The position numbers and the translations under genes are program-made. From Xanthomarina sp. F2636L (GTDB lineage Bacteria > Bacteroidota > Bacteroidia > Flavobacteriales > Flavobacteriaceae), in the NCBI RefSeq assembly GCF_026410195.1, contig NZ_JAPMLM010000068.1, forward strand, positions 501,001 to 565,000: a stretch of 64,000 nucleotides of DNA. The letters are read 5' to 3'. Numbering within the stretch: position 1 is the first letter of the stretch; each line of letters begins with the position of its first letter. Shown here one piece after another: positions 9,717 to 17,984 of the stretch. The notes under the pieces are model-generated. The model saw nothing but the letters and a program-made list of their open reading frames with translations. It made no database searches and was not told where the DNA came from.

Positions 9717-10690
9717 TGGAATACCAGCATAAGGATTATATAACCATTTTAGGTAGAAAAATAAAAGCTGGTGAAAGCTGCGAACTCAATTTTGGAGTTG
9801 CTAATCTTCATACAACTTCAAGTATTGATGTGCCTGTTTTTGTGGAACGCTCTAAAAAACCAGGACCTGTGGTTTTATTTACTGCAGGAATTCATGGTGA
9901 CGAAGTTAATGGTGTTGAAATTGTCCGTCAACTTATTGCTAAAGGGATTAACAAACCAAAAGCTGGAACCATTATATGCATGCCTATTATTAATGTTTTT
10001 GGTTTTATTAACTTAAAACGTGAATTTCCTGATGGGCGTGATTTAAACCGGGTTTTTCCTGGTATTAAAAAAGGCTCTCTTGCCAGTCGTGTGGCTTTCG
10101 AATTGACAAAAGAAATTGTAGCAGATGTCGATTTTATTTTAGACTTCCATACAGGTGGAGCAGGCAGGTTTAATGCACCTCAAATCAGGATTGCTAAGGG
10201 TGTTCCAGAATTAGACAAATTAGCAAATGTTTTTGGTGCGCCTTTCGTCTTGTACTCAAAACATTTAAAAAAGTCGTTTAGAAATACCTGTTTTAAATTA
10301 GGAAAAACCATGTTACTATTTGAAGGTGGGAAATCTTTTCACATAGATAATAATGTGACAAATACGGCTGTTAATGGCGCAAAAAGAGTTTTACATCATT
10401 TTGGCATGCTACAATCAAAGTTTAAAGTAACACCTCCTAAAAAGGATAGCCTTTTTATAACTGGTGGCAAGTGGCAACGTGCTAATTATTCTGGTATGTT
10501 TAAAGCTTCGGCCATTATTAGTACCAAAGTAAATGTTGGAGATATTATTGGAAATATTACAGACCCATACGGACAGTTTAACCATTTTGTAAAAGCAAAT
10601 CAGACGGGTTACATTATCAACGTCAACGAGTCTCCAATTGTATATCAAGGTGACGCCTTGTTCCATATTACAACTAAAATAAGAAAGTAG
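9716..10690 (+). CDS. AspA/AstE family zinc-dependent deacylase
   Basis: This 324-residue protein belongs to the succinylglutamate desuccinylase/aspartoacylase family (PF04952), an M14-like zinc amidohydrolase. The zinc ligands are H60 and E63 in AGIHGDEVNGVEIVRQL and H145 in LDFHTGG. The substrate-binding DGRDLNRVFPG block lies at 106-116. It is coupled to rimK by a TAATG overlap. It is neither in an arginine catabolism operon nor typical AstE, so it may release or edit an acylated amino acid or peptide produced with RimK. That role is inferred from context. Confidence 0.88.
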   Translation: MEYQHKDYITILGRKIKAGESCELNFGVANLHTTSSIDVPVFVERSKKPGPVVLFTAGIHGDEVNGVEIVRQLIAKGINKPKAGTIICMPIINVFGFINLKREFPDGRDLNRVFPGIKKGSLASRVAFELTKEIVADVDFILDFHTGGAGRFNAPQIRIAKGVPELDKLANVFGAPFVLYSKHLKKSFRNTCFKLGKTMLLFEGGKSFHIDNNVTNTAVNGAKRVLHHFGMLQSKFKVTPPKKDSLFITGGKWQRANYSGMFKASAIISTKVNVGDIIGNITDPYGQFNHFVKANQTGYIINVNESPIVYQGDALFHITTKIRK

Positions 10691-10694
10691 TTTG

Positions 10695-11261
10695 ATGACT
10701 AAAGCCGAATTGCGAAAAACATACAAGCTAAAACGTCAAGAATTATCTTCAGAAGTTATTGAAGATTTAAGCTTGCAAATAGCTAACAGGCTACTAAGTT
10801 TACCTATTTGGGAGTTTTCTTTTTATCATCTTTTTCTTTCTATTGAAGAACACAAAGAAATTAATACCGATTATATTTTAAATATTCTTTCCGGAAAAGA
10901 TAAAAATATTGTGATTTCTAAAAGTGATTTTACTACTGGAAATTTGACGCATTTTCTTTTAACTGATGGAACGGTTATCAAAAAAAACGCATACAACATT
11001 CCTGAACCCATTGATGGTATTGAGGTTTCTAATCAGAAATTAGAAGTTGTTTTTGTGCCTCTTTTAGCATTCGACAAACAAGGACATCGCGTGGGTTATG
11101 GCAAAGGCTTTTACGATAGATTTCTAGCTGAATGCAAACCAGAAACGATAAAAATAGGCTTCTCTTTTTTTGAAGCCGAAACAATAATTGAAGATGTTTT
11201 TGAAGGTGATATGGCTTTGGATTATTGTGTAACTCCTACACAAGTTTACCATTTTAATTAA
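10695..11261 (+). CDS. 5-formyltetrahydrofolate cyclo-ligase
   Basis: This enzyme (MTHFS) uses ATP to convert 5-formyl-THF to 5,10-methenyl-THF, recycling a folate storage form. It is 188 residues from the ATG at 10695; a TTG three bases earlier is less likely. The N-terminal KAELRKTYKLKRQELS binds ATP phosphate in the family. The C-terminal VPLLAFDKQGHRVGYGKGFYDRFL is the hallmark motif. It follows the AspA-like gene by 4 bases, so it is probably the last gene of that operon. Its 3' end overlaps the convergent lspA by four bases. Confidence 0.94.
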   Translation: MTKAELRKTYKLKRQELSSEVIEDLSLQIANRLLSLPIWEFSFYHLFLSIEEHKEINTDYILNILSGKDKNIVISKSDFTTGNLTHFLLTDGTVIKKNAYNIPEPIDGIEVSNQKLEVVFVPLLAFDKQGHRVGYGKGFYDRFLAECKPETIKIGFSFFEAETIIEDVFEGDMALDYCVTPTQVYHFN

Positions 11262-11878
11262 TTGTTTGAAAACGCTTTTTTATTAAAGAAAATAAGTAAG
11301 TAAAACCCTGTACTAATGGCCACATCGGCCACATTAAAAACAGGTTCGAAAAACGTGAAATATTGACCTCCATAGAATGGCAACCATTCTGGTAGGTAGC
11401 CTTTCCATAAGGGGAAGTAAAGCATATCGACAACGTTTCCATGAAGTAAACTATCGTACCCTCCTTCTGCTGGTAAAAAGGACGCCACCTGTCCGTAACT
11501 ATCATTAAACAAAACGCTATAAAAAACGGAGTCTATAATATTACCTAAGGCACCTGAAAAAATGAAGACGATAGCCCAAATTAATACATTAGGACTCTCT
11601 TTTTTTACTGCATCATACAACCAATAACCAATTCCAAAAATGGCTACAATTCTAAAAATAGTTAAAGATAATTTGGCTGTTCTATCAGAAATAAAAGAGG
11701 TAAAATCGCTAAACTTAGTTCCCCAAGCCATACCGTCGTTCTCAACAAAATAAATTTTAAACCACGAAAATACCTCTAATTCTTCCCCAATAACAAAATG
11801 TGTTTTGATATAAATTTTGCTTATTTGGTCTATTAACAAAATAAGGATGATGAAAAGAATGGATTTTTTTATGGTCAT
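11258..11878 (-). CDS. lspA: Lipoprotein signal peptidase (signal peptidase II)
   Basis: LspA cuts the signal peptide ahead of the lipidated cysteine of prolipoproteins in the inner membrane. The 206-residue protein has four hydrophobic segments and the family blocks LIDQISKIYIK (15-25), FSGALGNIIDSV (107-118), GNVVDMLYFP (148-157) and FNVADVAIST (181-190). D151 and D185 match the catalytic aspartate pair. It is somewhat longer than the usual 160-170 residues because of a periplasmic insertion around 119-147. This length is common in Bacteroidota, which make many surface lipoproteins. It is near ileS and the DksA-like gene, a conserved neighbourhood. Confidence 0.96.
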   Translation of the reverse strand: MTIKKSILFIILILLIDQISKIYIKTHFVIGEELEVFSWFKIYFVENDGMAWGTKFSDFTSFISDRTAKLSLTIFRIVAIFGIGYWLYDAVKKESPNVLIWAIVFIFSGALGNIIDSVFYSVLFNDSYGQVASFLPAEGGYDSLLHGNVVDMLYFPLWKGYLPEWLPFYGGQYFTFFEPVFNVADVAISTGFYLLIFFNKKAFSNN

Positions 11879-11949
11879 AAAAATTAATTAGTGGCTGGTA
11901 TTGGGAGCAAAAATGCTATCTTCCAAATGGTGTTCCAAAAATAGACATA

Positions 11950-12570
11950 TTATTCAGTTTTAATAACTGTAATATTGCCATTTATTGAATTTAGCACTAT
12001 TTGTTTATCTCCAAGGGCCAGCATCTCTTGCTCTACAGTTCCATGTTTACTTGAGACCTCAACTTCACTTAAATCAGTTGCAACTTGAATGTCTCCATGA
12101 ATGGTATTTACCAAAAGGCTTCCTTTATAGTTTTCAGCATTATAAGAGCCATTCATTAACTCTGCAGTTACTTGATTGTAATTACCAATCATAAATATTG
12201 ATGCAATATTGCTGGTAATAAACACATTTAGTTGTTCTGGAATACGAATTTTAAATTCAATAGAAATGAGTTTATGTGCACTCAATTTATCATTCTCTGC
12301 AACAAATAAAGGCTGATAAACACTAGAAATATGTAATTGATGATCTTTAATCTCAGCTAATAAAACGACATGTTCATTATTTTCTCCTTCAACAAAAGAC
12401 TCTATTGAAATATTATTTGTTTTTACTGTTTCAATATAAATTTTAAAAACAGAATTGCCATCAATAAACAGGGACGAAACCCCTTCAGCAGAAAAAGACT
12501 TTTTTGTTGTTTTTTGGGCATTCATTTGAAAAACAAAAAACAGACATCCTATAAGAAATATATGTTTCAT
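11950..12570 (-). CDS. Exported GIN/DUF4097-like beta-helical protein
   Basis: From the ATG at 12570 the protein is 206 residues with a signal peptide (MKHIFLIGCLFFVFQMNAQ). A longer frame to 12717 would run through the upstream terminator hairpin and hide the signal peptide, so I reject it. The body shows short repeating beta strands (GNYNQVTAELMNGSYNAENYKGSLLVNTIHGDIQVATD) like the head GIN (DUF2807) and DUF4097 putative adhesin families. It has no obvious lipobox or sorting domain. It lies between the DksA-like gene and lspA. Its function is unknown. Confidence 0.7.
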   Translation of the reverse strand: MKHIFLIGCLFFVFQMNAQKTTKKSFSAEGVSSLFIDGNSVFKIYIETVKTNNISIESFVEGENNEHVVLLAEIKDHQLHISSVYQPLFVAENDKLSAHKLISIEFKIRIPEQLNVFITSNIASIFMIGNYNQVTAELMNGSYNAENYKGSLLVNTIHGDIQVATDLSEVEVSSKHGTVEQEMLALGDKQIVLNSINGNITVIKTE

Positions 12571-12599
12571 TTTAAGAGGATAAATCTTGTTAAAACGTT

Positions 12600-12640
12600 T
12601 AAAAAAGAAACGCTTCCATTTTCTAGAAGCGCTTCTTTTA
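12600..12640 (-). terminator. Terminator after the ileS/DksA-like unit
   Basis: The arms AAGAAACGCTTC (12605-12616) and GAAGCGCTTCTT (12626-12637) pair over 12 positions with one mismatch. On the minus strand the stem is followed by six T residues. It ends the ileS/DksA-like transcript and lies upstream of the GIN-type gene. Confidence 0.82.
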
Positions 12641-12729
12641 TCAATTATATTTTTAATATATGTTTCTCTTTTATGAGATTTCTGTCTTTCAACTTTGTTC
12701 AAGTTACGCTCAACCAAAGAACAAGAATT

Positions 12730-13113
12730 TTACTGCTGCATGTTTTTGGCTTCAATACTTAAAGTAGCGTGAGGCACTAATTGTAAGCGCTCTTTCTTTA
12801 TTAGCTTTCCTGTAACTCTACAAACCCCATAGGTTTTATTTTCAATTCTAATAAGGGCATTTTTCAGGTCGCGAATAAATTTTTCTTGTCTAATTGCTAA
12901 TTGCGAATTCGCTTCTTTACTCATAGTTTCGCTACCTTCTTCAAACGCTTTAAAAGTAGGAGACGTATCGTCTGTACCATTATTTAAATCGTTCATATAA
13001 GCACTCTTTATTAAATCTAAATCGTGTTGCGCTTTTACAATTTTATCTTGGATTAATACTTTAAACTCTGCTAAATCCTTGTCTGCATATCTTACGTTTA
13101 TTTCGTCTGCCAT
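12730..13113 (-). CDS. TraR/DksA family protein with degenerate zinc finger
   Basis: This 127-residue DksA-like protein would bind the RNA polymerase secondary channel. The start MADEINVRYADKDLAEFKVLI at 13113 leaves a four-base gap after ileS; a longer frame would overlap ileS. An acidic coiled-coil region (about 10-85) is followed by YGVCRVTGKLIKKERLQLVPHATLSIEAK. Only one cysteine remains where DksA has four, so zinc binding is unlikely. This form is known in Flavobacteriia. A stringent-response role is inferred from family only. Confidence 0.88.
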   Translation of the reverse strand: MADEINVRYADKDLAEFKVLIQDKIVKAQHDLDLIKSAYMNDLNNGTDDTSPTFKAFEEGSETMSKEANSQLAIRQEKFIRDLKNALIRIENKTYGVCRVTGKLIKKERLQLVPHATLSIEAKNMQQ

Positions 13114-13117
13114 GTTC

Positions 13118-16100
13118 TTAATGTTTTTGAATAAATAATTTGGTACTAACATCGTCGAATACAATTTCTATACCATTATTTATTTGATCTATAATTTCTA
13201 ATTTTTCTGTTAAAGTTTCTGCTTTAATATACGGCATATTCGATTGTACAGCATCCACTATTTTTTCATCTTTTTGAAGTTGGACATCTATCTTATCTGT
13301 TACTTCAAAGCCTGAATCTTTACGTAAATTTTGAATGCGATTAACGAGCTCACGTGCAATCCCTTCTTTTCGTAATTCTTCAGAAATAGTAACATCTAAG
13401 GCAACTGTTAAAGCACCTTCATTAGCTACAAGCCAACCTTCAATGTCTTGCGATGTTATCTCTACATCTGCAAGTCCTAAATTAATACTTTTTCCGTTAA
13501 TTACAACCTCCATTTCTCCACTTTGCTCGATTTTCTTTATATCGTCTGGTGTGAAACCAACGATAGCGTTGGCAATCAATTTCATATCCTTCCCAAAACG
13601 AGGTCCCAGGGTTTTGAAGTTAGGTTTAATTTGTTTTACTAAGATATCTGAAGCATCTTCTAGAAGTTCAATTTCCTTAACGTTTACTTCATGTTTAATT
13701 AAATCGGCAACTGCTAAAATTTCCTCCTTTTGTTGTTTAGAATCAATAGGAATCATGATTTTTTGTAGTGGCTGACGCACTTTTATCTTCTCTTTTGCTC
13801 TTAACGATAATACTAAAGAAGATATTGTTTGAGCTGCTTCCATTTTACGCTCTAGACTCTTGTCTACAAATGTCTCATTATATATAGGGAAGCTTGCTAA
13901 ATGTACACTTTCAAAAGCTTCTTTCTTAGTTACAGAGTTTAAATCCAAATACAATCTATCCATAAAGAAAGGAGCTATTGGAGCTCCTAACTTGGCAATG
14001 GTTTCCATACAAGTATAAAGCGTTTGGTAAGCAGAAATTTTATCTTGCTGATAATCGCCTTTCCAGAAACGTCTTCTACTTAATCGCACAAACCAGTTAC
14101 TTACATAGTCTTGTGTGAAGTCTGATATAGCTCTGGCAGCTTTTGTAGGTTCATAATCTGCATAAAATGCATCCACTTTTTGAATTAAGGTATGTAGTTC
14201 TGAAAGAATCCATCTGTCTATTTCAGGTCTCTCTTCTAATGGAATATCTGCTTCTGAATACTTAAAATTATCTAAGTTTGAATATAGTGTAAAGAAAGAA
14301 TATGTGTTATAAAGCGTTCCGAAGAATTTGCGCTTTACTTCTTCTATGCCATCGACATCAAATTTTAAATTATCCCAAGGATTGGCATTGGCAATCATAT
14401 ACCAACGTGTAGCATCTGCCCCATAAGTAGATAAAGTCTCAAATGGATCTGTAGCATTGCCAAGACGTTTAGACATTTTATGTCCGTTTTTGTCTAAAAC
14501 CAAGCCATTGGAAACAACATTTTTATAAGCAACAGAATCGAAAACCATAGTTCCAATAGCATGAAGCGTATAGAACCAACCACGAGTTTGATCGACACCT
14601 TCTGCGATAAAATCGGCTGGGAAAGCCTTTTTTTCATCAATTAATTCTTTGTTTTCAAACGGATAATGCCATTGAGCGTAAGGCATAGAACCAGAATCGA
14701 ACCAAACGTCAATTAAGTCTGCTTCGCGTTTCATAGGTTGTCCACTCTTTGAAACCAATACAATCTCGTCTACAATGTTTTTATGTAAATCGATTTTCGC
14801 ATAGTTTTCTTCGGAATTATTTCCAACTTCAAAATCTTCGTAAATTGCTTTTACTAAAACCCCTGCTTCAACAGCTTTAGCCATTTCCGTTTTTAATTCT
14901 TCAACAGATCCAATACATATTTCTTCTTTGCCATCTTCTGTTCTCCAAATTGGCAACGGGATTCCCCAGTAACGAGAACGCGATAGATTCCAATCGTTTG
15001 CATTAGCCAGCCAATTTCCAAAACGTCCAGTTCCTGTTGATTTTGGTTTCCAGTTGATGGTTTCATTCAATTCGAACATACGTTCTTTGACATCTGTAAC
15101 TTTAATAAACCAAGAATCTAACGGATAGTACAGAATAGGTTTATCTGTTCTCCAGCAATTTGGATAACTGTGTTTATATTTTTCAACCTTAAAGGCTTTG
15201 TTCTCTTCTTTTAATTTAATAGCAAGTTCCACATCAACCGAACGTTCTGGTGCTTCACCATCTGCATAATATTCGTTTTTGACATATTTACCAGCATATT
15301 CGGCCATTTCTGGTCTAAATTTTCCTTGTAAATTCACTAATGGAACCAAGTTACCGTTTTCGTCTTTCACCAATAGTGGTGGCACTTCAGGAGTTGCTTG
15401 TTTTGCCACCAAAGCATCGTCTGCACCAAAAGTTGGTGCCGTATGTACGATTCCTGTACCGTCTTCGGTAGTCACAAAATCTCCAGAAATTATTCTAAAA
15501 GCATTTTCAGGATTGTCGTTTGGCAACGCATAAGGTAACAATTGTTCGTAAGTGATTCCTACTAAATCTTTTCCTTTACACTCTTTTACAACGTAATATG
15601 GTATTTTTTTATCTCCTGACCTATATTCTAATAACTCAGGTTTTGTTTCGACTCTTTTAAACTTTCCATCAAACTGGTTGTTTACTAATGGTTTTGCTAC
15701 AACAACGTTTATAGGTTCAAAAGTATATTGATTGTAGGTTTCAACTAAAACATAATCGATTTTTGGTCCAACCGTTAAGGCTGTATTACTTGGTAAAGTC
15801 CAAGGCGTTGTTGTCCAGGCTAAAAAGTAAATAGTTCCTTCATTTTGTAAAAATCCTGGAAGTGAATCTTCATTAGCTTTAAATTGTGCAACAACCGTTG
15901 TATCTGTTACGTCTTGATAGGTTCCTGGCTGATTTAACTCGTGAGAGCTCAATCCAGTTCCTGCTTTAGGAGAATACGGCTGAATGGTATAGCCTTTATA
16001 CATCAAGCTTTTGTTGTAGATTTCCTTTAACAACCACCAAACGGATTCCATATATTTTGGATCGTAAGTTATGTATGGATCGTCCATATCTACCCAATAA

Positions 16101-16522
16101 CCCATTTTTTGAGTTAGGTCGTTCCAAACATCAGTGTAACGCATGACAGCTTTTCTACAAGCAGCATTATAATCTTCTACAGAAATGGTCTTTCCAATAT
16201 CTTCTTTAGTAATCCCTAATTCTTTTTCAACCCCAAGTTCAATTGGTAAACCATGCGTATCCCAACCAGCTTTACGCTTTACTTGAAACCCTTTCATGGT
16301 TTTATATCGAGGAAAAATATCTTTAATAGCACGAGCTAACACATGGTGTACTCCTGGAAGTCCGTTAGCTGAAGGAGGACCCTCAAAAAACACAAACGGT
16401 TTATTGCCTTCTCTGGTGGTTACACTCTTTTCGAAGATGTTGCTTTCTTCCCAATATGCGCTTATTTCATTGGCTACATTTGGCAAGTCAAGTCCTTTAT
16501 ATTCAGGGAATTTTGTACTCAT
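13118..16522 (-). CDS. ileS: Isoleucyl-tRNA synthetase
   Basis: This class I synthetase charges tRNA-Ile. It is about 1134 residues from MSTKFPEYKGLDL; an ATG four codons earlier (16534) is the alternative. The HIGH-type motif is GVHHVLARA in PPSANGLPGVHHVLARA, and the KMSKR loop is seen in DKNGHKMSKRLGN. The editing domain lies between them (TTPWTLPSNTALTVGP). WFDSGSMPYAQWHYP and the C-terminal anticodon-binding and DUF5915-like region are complete. The length fits the long Bacteroidota/eukaryote-like IleRS type. Such enzymes are often less sensitive to mupirocin, but this sequence alone does not prove that. The DksA-like gene follows after four bases. Confidence 0.97.
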   Translation of the reverse strand: MSTKFPEYKGLDLPNVANEISAYWEESNIFEKSVTTREGNKPFVFFEGPPSANGLPGVHHVLARAIKDIFPRYKTMKGFQVKRKAGWDTHGLPIELGVEKELGITKEDIGKTISVEDYNAACRKAVMRYTDVWNDLTQKMGYWVDMDDPYITYDPKYMESVWWLLKEIYNKSLMYKGYTIQPYSPKAGTGLSSHELNQPGTYQDVTDTTVVAQFKANEDSLPGFLQNEGTIYFLAWTTTPWTLPSNTALTVGPKIDYVLVETYNQYTFEPINVVVAKPLVNNQFDGKFKRVETKPELLEYRSGDKKIPYYVVKECKGKDLVGITYEQLLPYALPNDNPENAFRIISGDFVTTEDGTGIVHTAPTFGADDALVAKQATPEVPPLLVKDENGNLVPLVNLQGKFRPEMAEYAGKYVKNEYYADGEAPERSVDVELAIKLKEENKAFKVEKYKHSYPNCWRTDKPILYYPLDSWFIKVTDVKERMFELNETINWKPKSTGTGRFGNWLANANDWNLSRSRYWGIPLPIWRTEDGKEEICIGSVEELKTEMAKAVEAGVLVKAIYEDFEVGNNSEENYAKIDLHKNIVDEIVLVSKSGQPMKREADLIDVWFDSGSMPYAQWHYPFENKELIDEKKAFPADFIAEGVDQTRGWFYTLHAIGTMVFDSVAYKNVVSNGLVLDKNGHKMSKRLGNATDPFETLSTYGADATRWYMIANANPWDNLKFDVDGIEEVKRKFFGTLYNTYSFFTLYSNLDNFKYSEADIPLEERPEIDRWILSELHTLIQKVDAFYADYEPTKAARAISDFTQDYVSNWFVRLSRRRFWKGDYQQDKISAYQTLYTCMETIAKLGAPIAPFFMDRLYLDLNSVTKKEAFESVHLASFPIYNETFVDKSLERKMEAAQTISSLVLSLRAKEKIKVRQPLQKIMIPIDSKQQKEEILAVADLIKHEVNVKEIELLEDASDILVKQIKPNFKTLGPRFGKDMKLIANAIVGFTPDDIKKIEQSGEMEVVINGKSINLGLADVEITSQDIEGWLVANEGALTVALDVTISEELRKEGIARELVNRIQNLRKDSGFEVTDKIDVQLQKDEKIVDAVQSNMPYIKAETLTEKLEIIDQINNGIEIVFDDVSTKLFIQKH

Positions 16523-16592
16523 GATTTCATTCATTCTTTTCGACTCGCGAAAATAATGATTTTTAGCAAAAAAGGCATTGAATTATAGGTTT

Positions 16593-17951
16593 TTAAACTA
16601 TAAAGTTTACCAAATCCTCAATTTTAGAAATCAGTTGAATTTTAATAATCGTGTTTTTTAATGCTATTTTATTGTATTTAGATACAAAAATGGTGGAAAA
16701 CCCTAATTTTTCGGCTTCCAAAATACGCTGTTCTACTCTTTGTATTGGTCGGATTTCCCCAGACAAGCCAACCTCTGCAGCAAAACAGAAATCTTTTTGC
16801 AAAGCAACATCTTCATTAGAAGATAAAATAGCGGCAACTACTGCTAAATCTATCGCTGGATCGTCCACCGTAATCCCTCCAGTTATATTTAAAAATACGT
16901 CTTTTGCTCCCAATCTAAATCCGGCACGTTTTTCTAAAACAGCCAAAAGCATGTTTAATCGTTTGGCATTAAATCCTGTGGCTGAACGTTGTGGGGTTCC
17001 ATAAACAGCCGTACTTACTAAGGCCTGCACTTCTATCATTAATGGCCGCATACCTTCAAGAGTAGCAGCAACGGCATTTCCGGAAAGTTCGTCATCTTTC
17101 TTAGAGATTAAAATCTCACTTGGGTTTGACACTTCTCGCAAACCTGAGCCTTGCATTTCATAAATCCCTAATTCATTGGTAGAACCAAAACGGTTTTTGT
17201 TGGCACGAAGAATTCTAAACACATGATTTCTATCGCCTTCAAACTGTAAAACCGTATCAACCATATGTTCCAAAATTTTTGGTCCAGCTATGTTGCCATC
17301 TTTGGTAATATGACCAATTAAAACTACTGGAGTTGATGTTTCTTTAGCATATTTTATCAATTCTGTGGTACATTCCTTAATTTGAGAAATACTCCCAGAA
17401 GAGGATTCTATATAGTCACTATGAAGAGTTTGAATAGAATCTATAACTACAATATCAGGTTCTAAAGCCTCTATTTGTTTAAAAATGTTTTGTGTTTTTG
17501 TTTCGGTAAGAATATAACAATTACTACTGTTTGGATTGATGCGCTCGGCACGCATTTTTATTTGCTTCTGACTTTCTTCGCCCGAAACGTATAAGGTTTT
17601 ATAAGATAATTTTAAGGCTATTTGAAGAAATAAGGTACTTTTTCCAATTCCTGGCTCCCCTCCTAACAATATCATGGAACCAGGAACAATACCACCTCCA
17701 AGCACCCGATTAAATTCTTGATCGCTAGTTGCCATTCGCGCATCTTGTGAAGCATCAATTTCGTTTATCAATAAAGGTTTTGACGCACGTTTTGAGGCTG
17801 AAGTTGGCATTTTCCAATCGCTTTTTTCTGCTTTTTGAATTACTTCTTCAGCAATGGTATTCCACTCTTTACAAGCCGTACATTGTCCTTGCCATTTGGA
17901 ATATTGTGTGCCACAATTTTGACAAAAAAATGTTGTTTTTACTTTAGCCAT
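16593..17951 (-). CDS. radA: DNA repair protein RadA
   Basis: RadA is a RecA-like ATPase and helicase that promotes branch migration in recombinational repair. The 452-residue protein has, in order, a C4 zinc finger (CQNCGTQYSKWQGQCTAC, 9-26), Walker A GGEPGIGKST (about 92-101), Walker B-type VVIDSIQTL, the RadA-specific KNRFG motif (ANKNRFGSTNELGIYEM) and a Lon protease-like C-terminal domain (AKDVFLNITGGITVDDPA). It sits 33 bases after the hydrolase-like gene. A 7-base-pair hairpin without a T-tract lies in that gap (17958-17975). Confidence 0.97.
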   Translation of the reverse strand: MAKVKTTFFCQNCGTQYSKWQGQCTACKEWNTIAEEVIQKAEKSDWKMPTSASKRASKPLLINEIDASQDARMATSDQEFNRVLGGGIVPGSMILLGGEPGIGKSTLFLQIALKLSYKTLYVSGEESQKQIKMRAERINPNSSNCYILTETKTQNIFKQIEALEPDIVVIDSIQTLHSDYIESSSGSISQIKECTTELIKYAKETSTPVVLIGHITKDGNIAGPKILEHMVDTVLQFEGDRNHVFRILRANKNRFGSTNELGIYEMQGSGLREVSNPSEILISKKDDELSGNAVAATLEGMRPLMIEVQALVSTAVYGTPQRSATGFNAKRLNMLLAVLEKRAGFRLGAKDVFLNITGGITVDDPAIDLAVVAAILSSNEDVALQKDFCFAAEVGLSGEIRPIQRVEQRILEAEKLGFSTIFVSKYNKIALKNTIIKIQLISKIEDLVNFIV

Positions 17952-17984
17952 GTTTACTTTCCGAGACTTCGGAAATCTATTTAA

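Noticed and set aside
12571-12717. N-terminal extension of the GIN-type protein by 49 residues
   Set aside because: It would be translated through the terminator hairpin at 12600-12640 and would place the clear signal peptide inside the protein.
17958-17975. Terminator between the hydrolase-like gene and radA
   Set aside because: The 7-base-pair stem has no T-tract after it and lies in a 33-base gap between same-strand genes.
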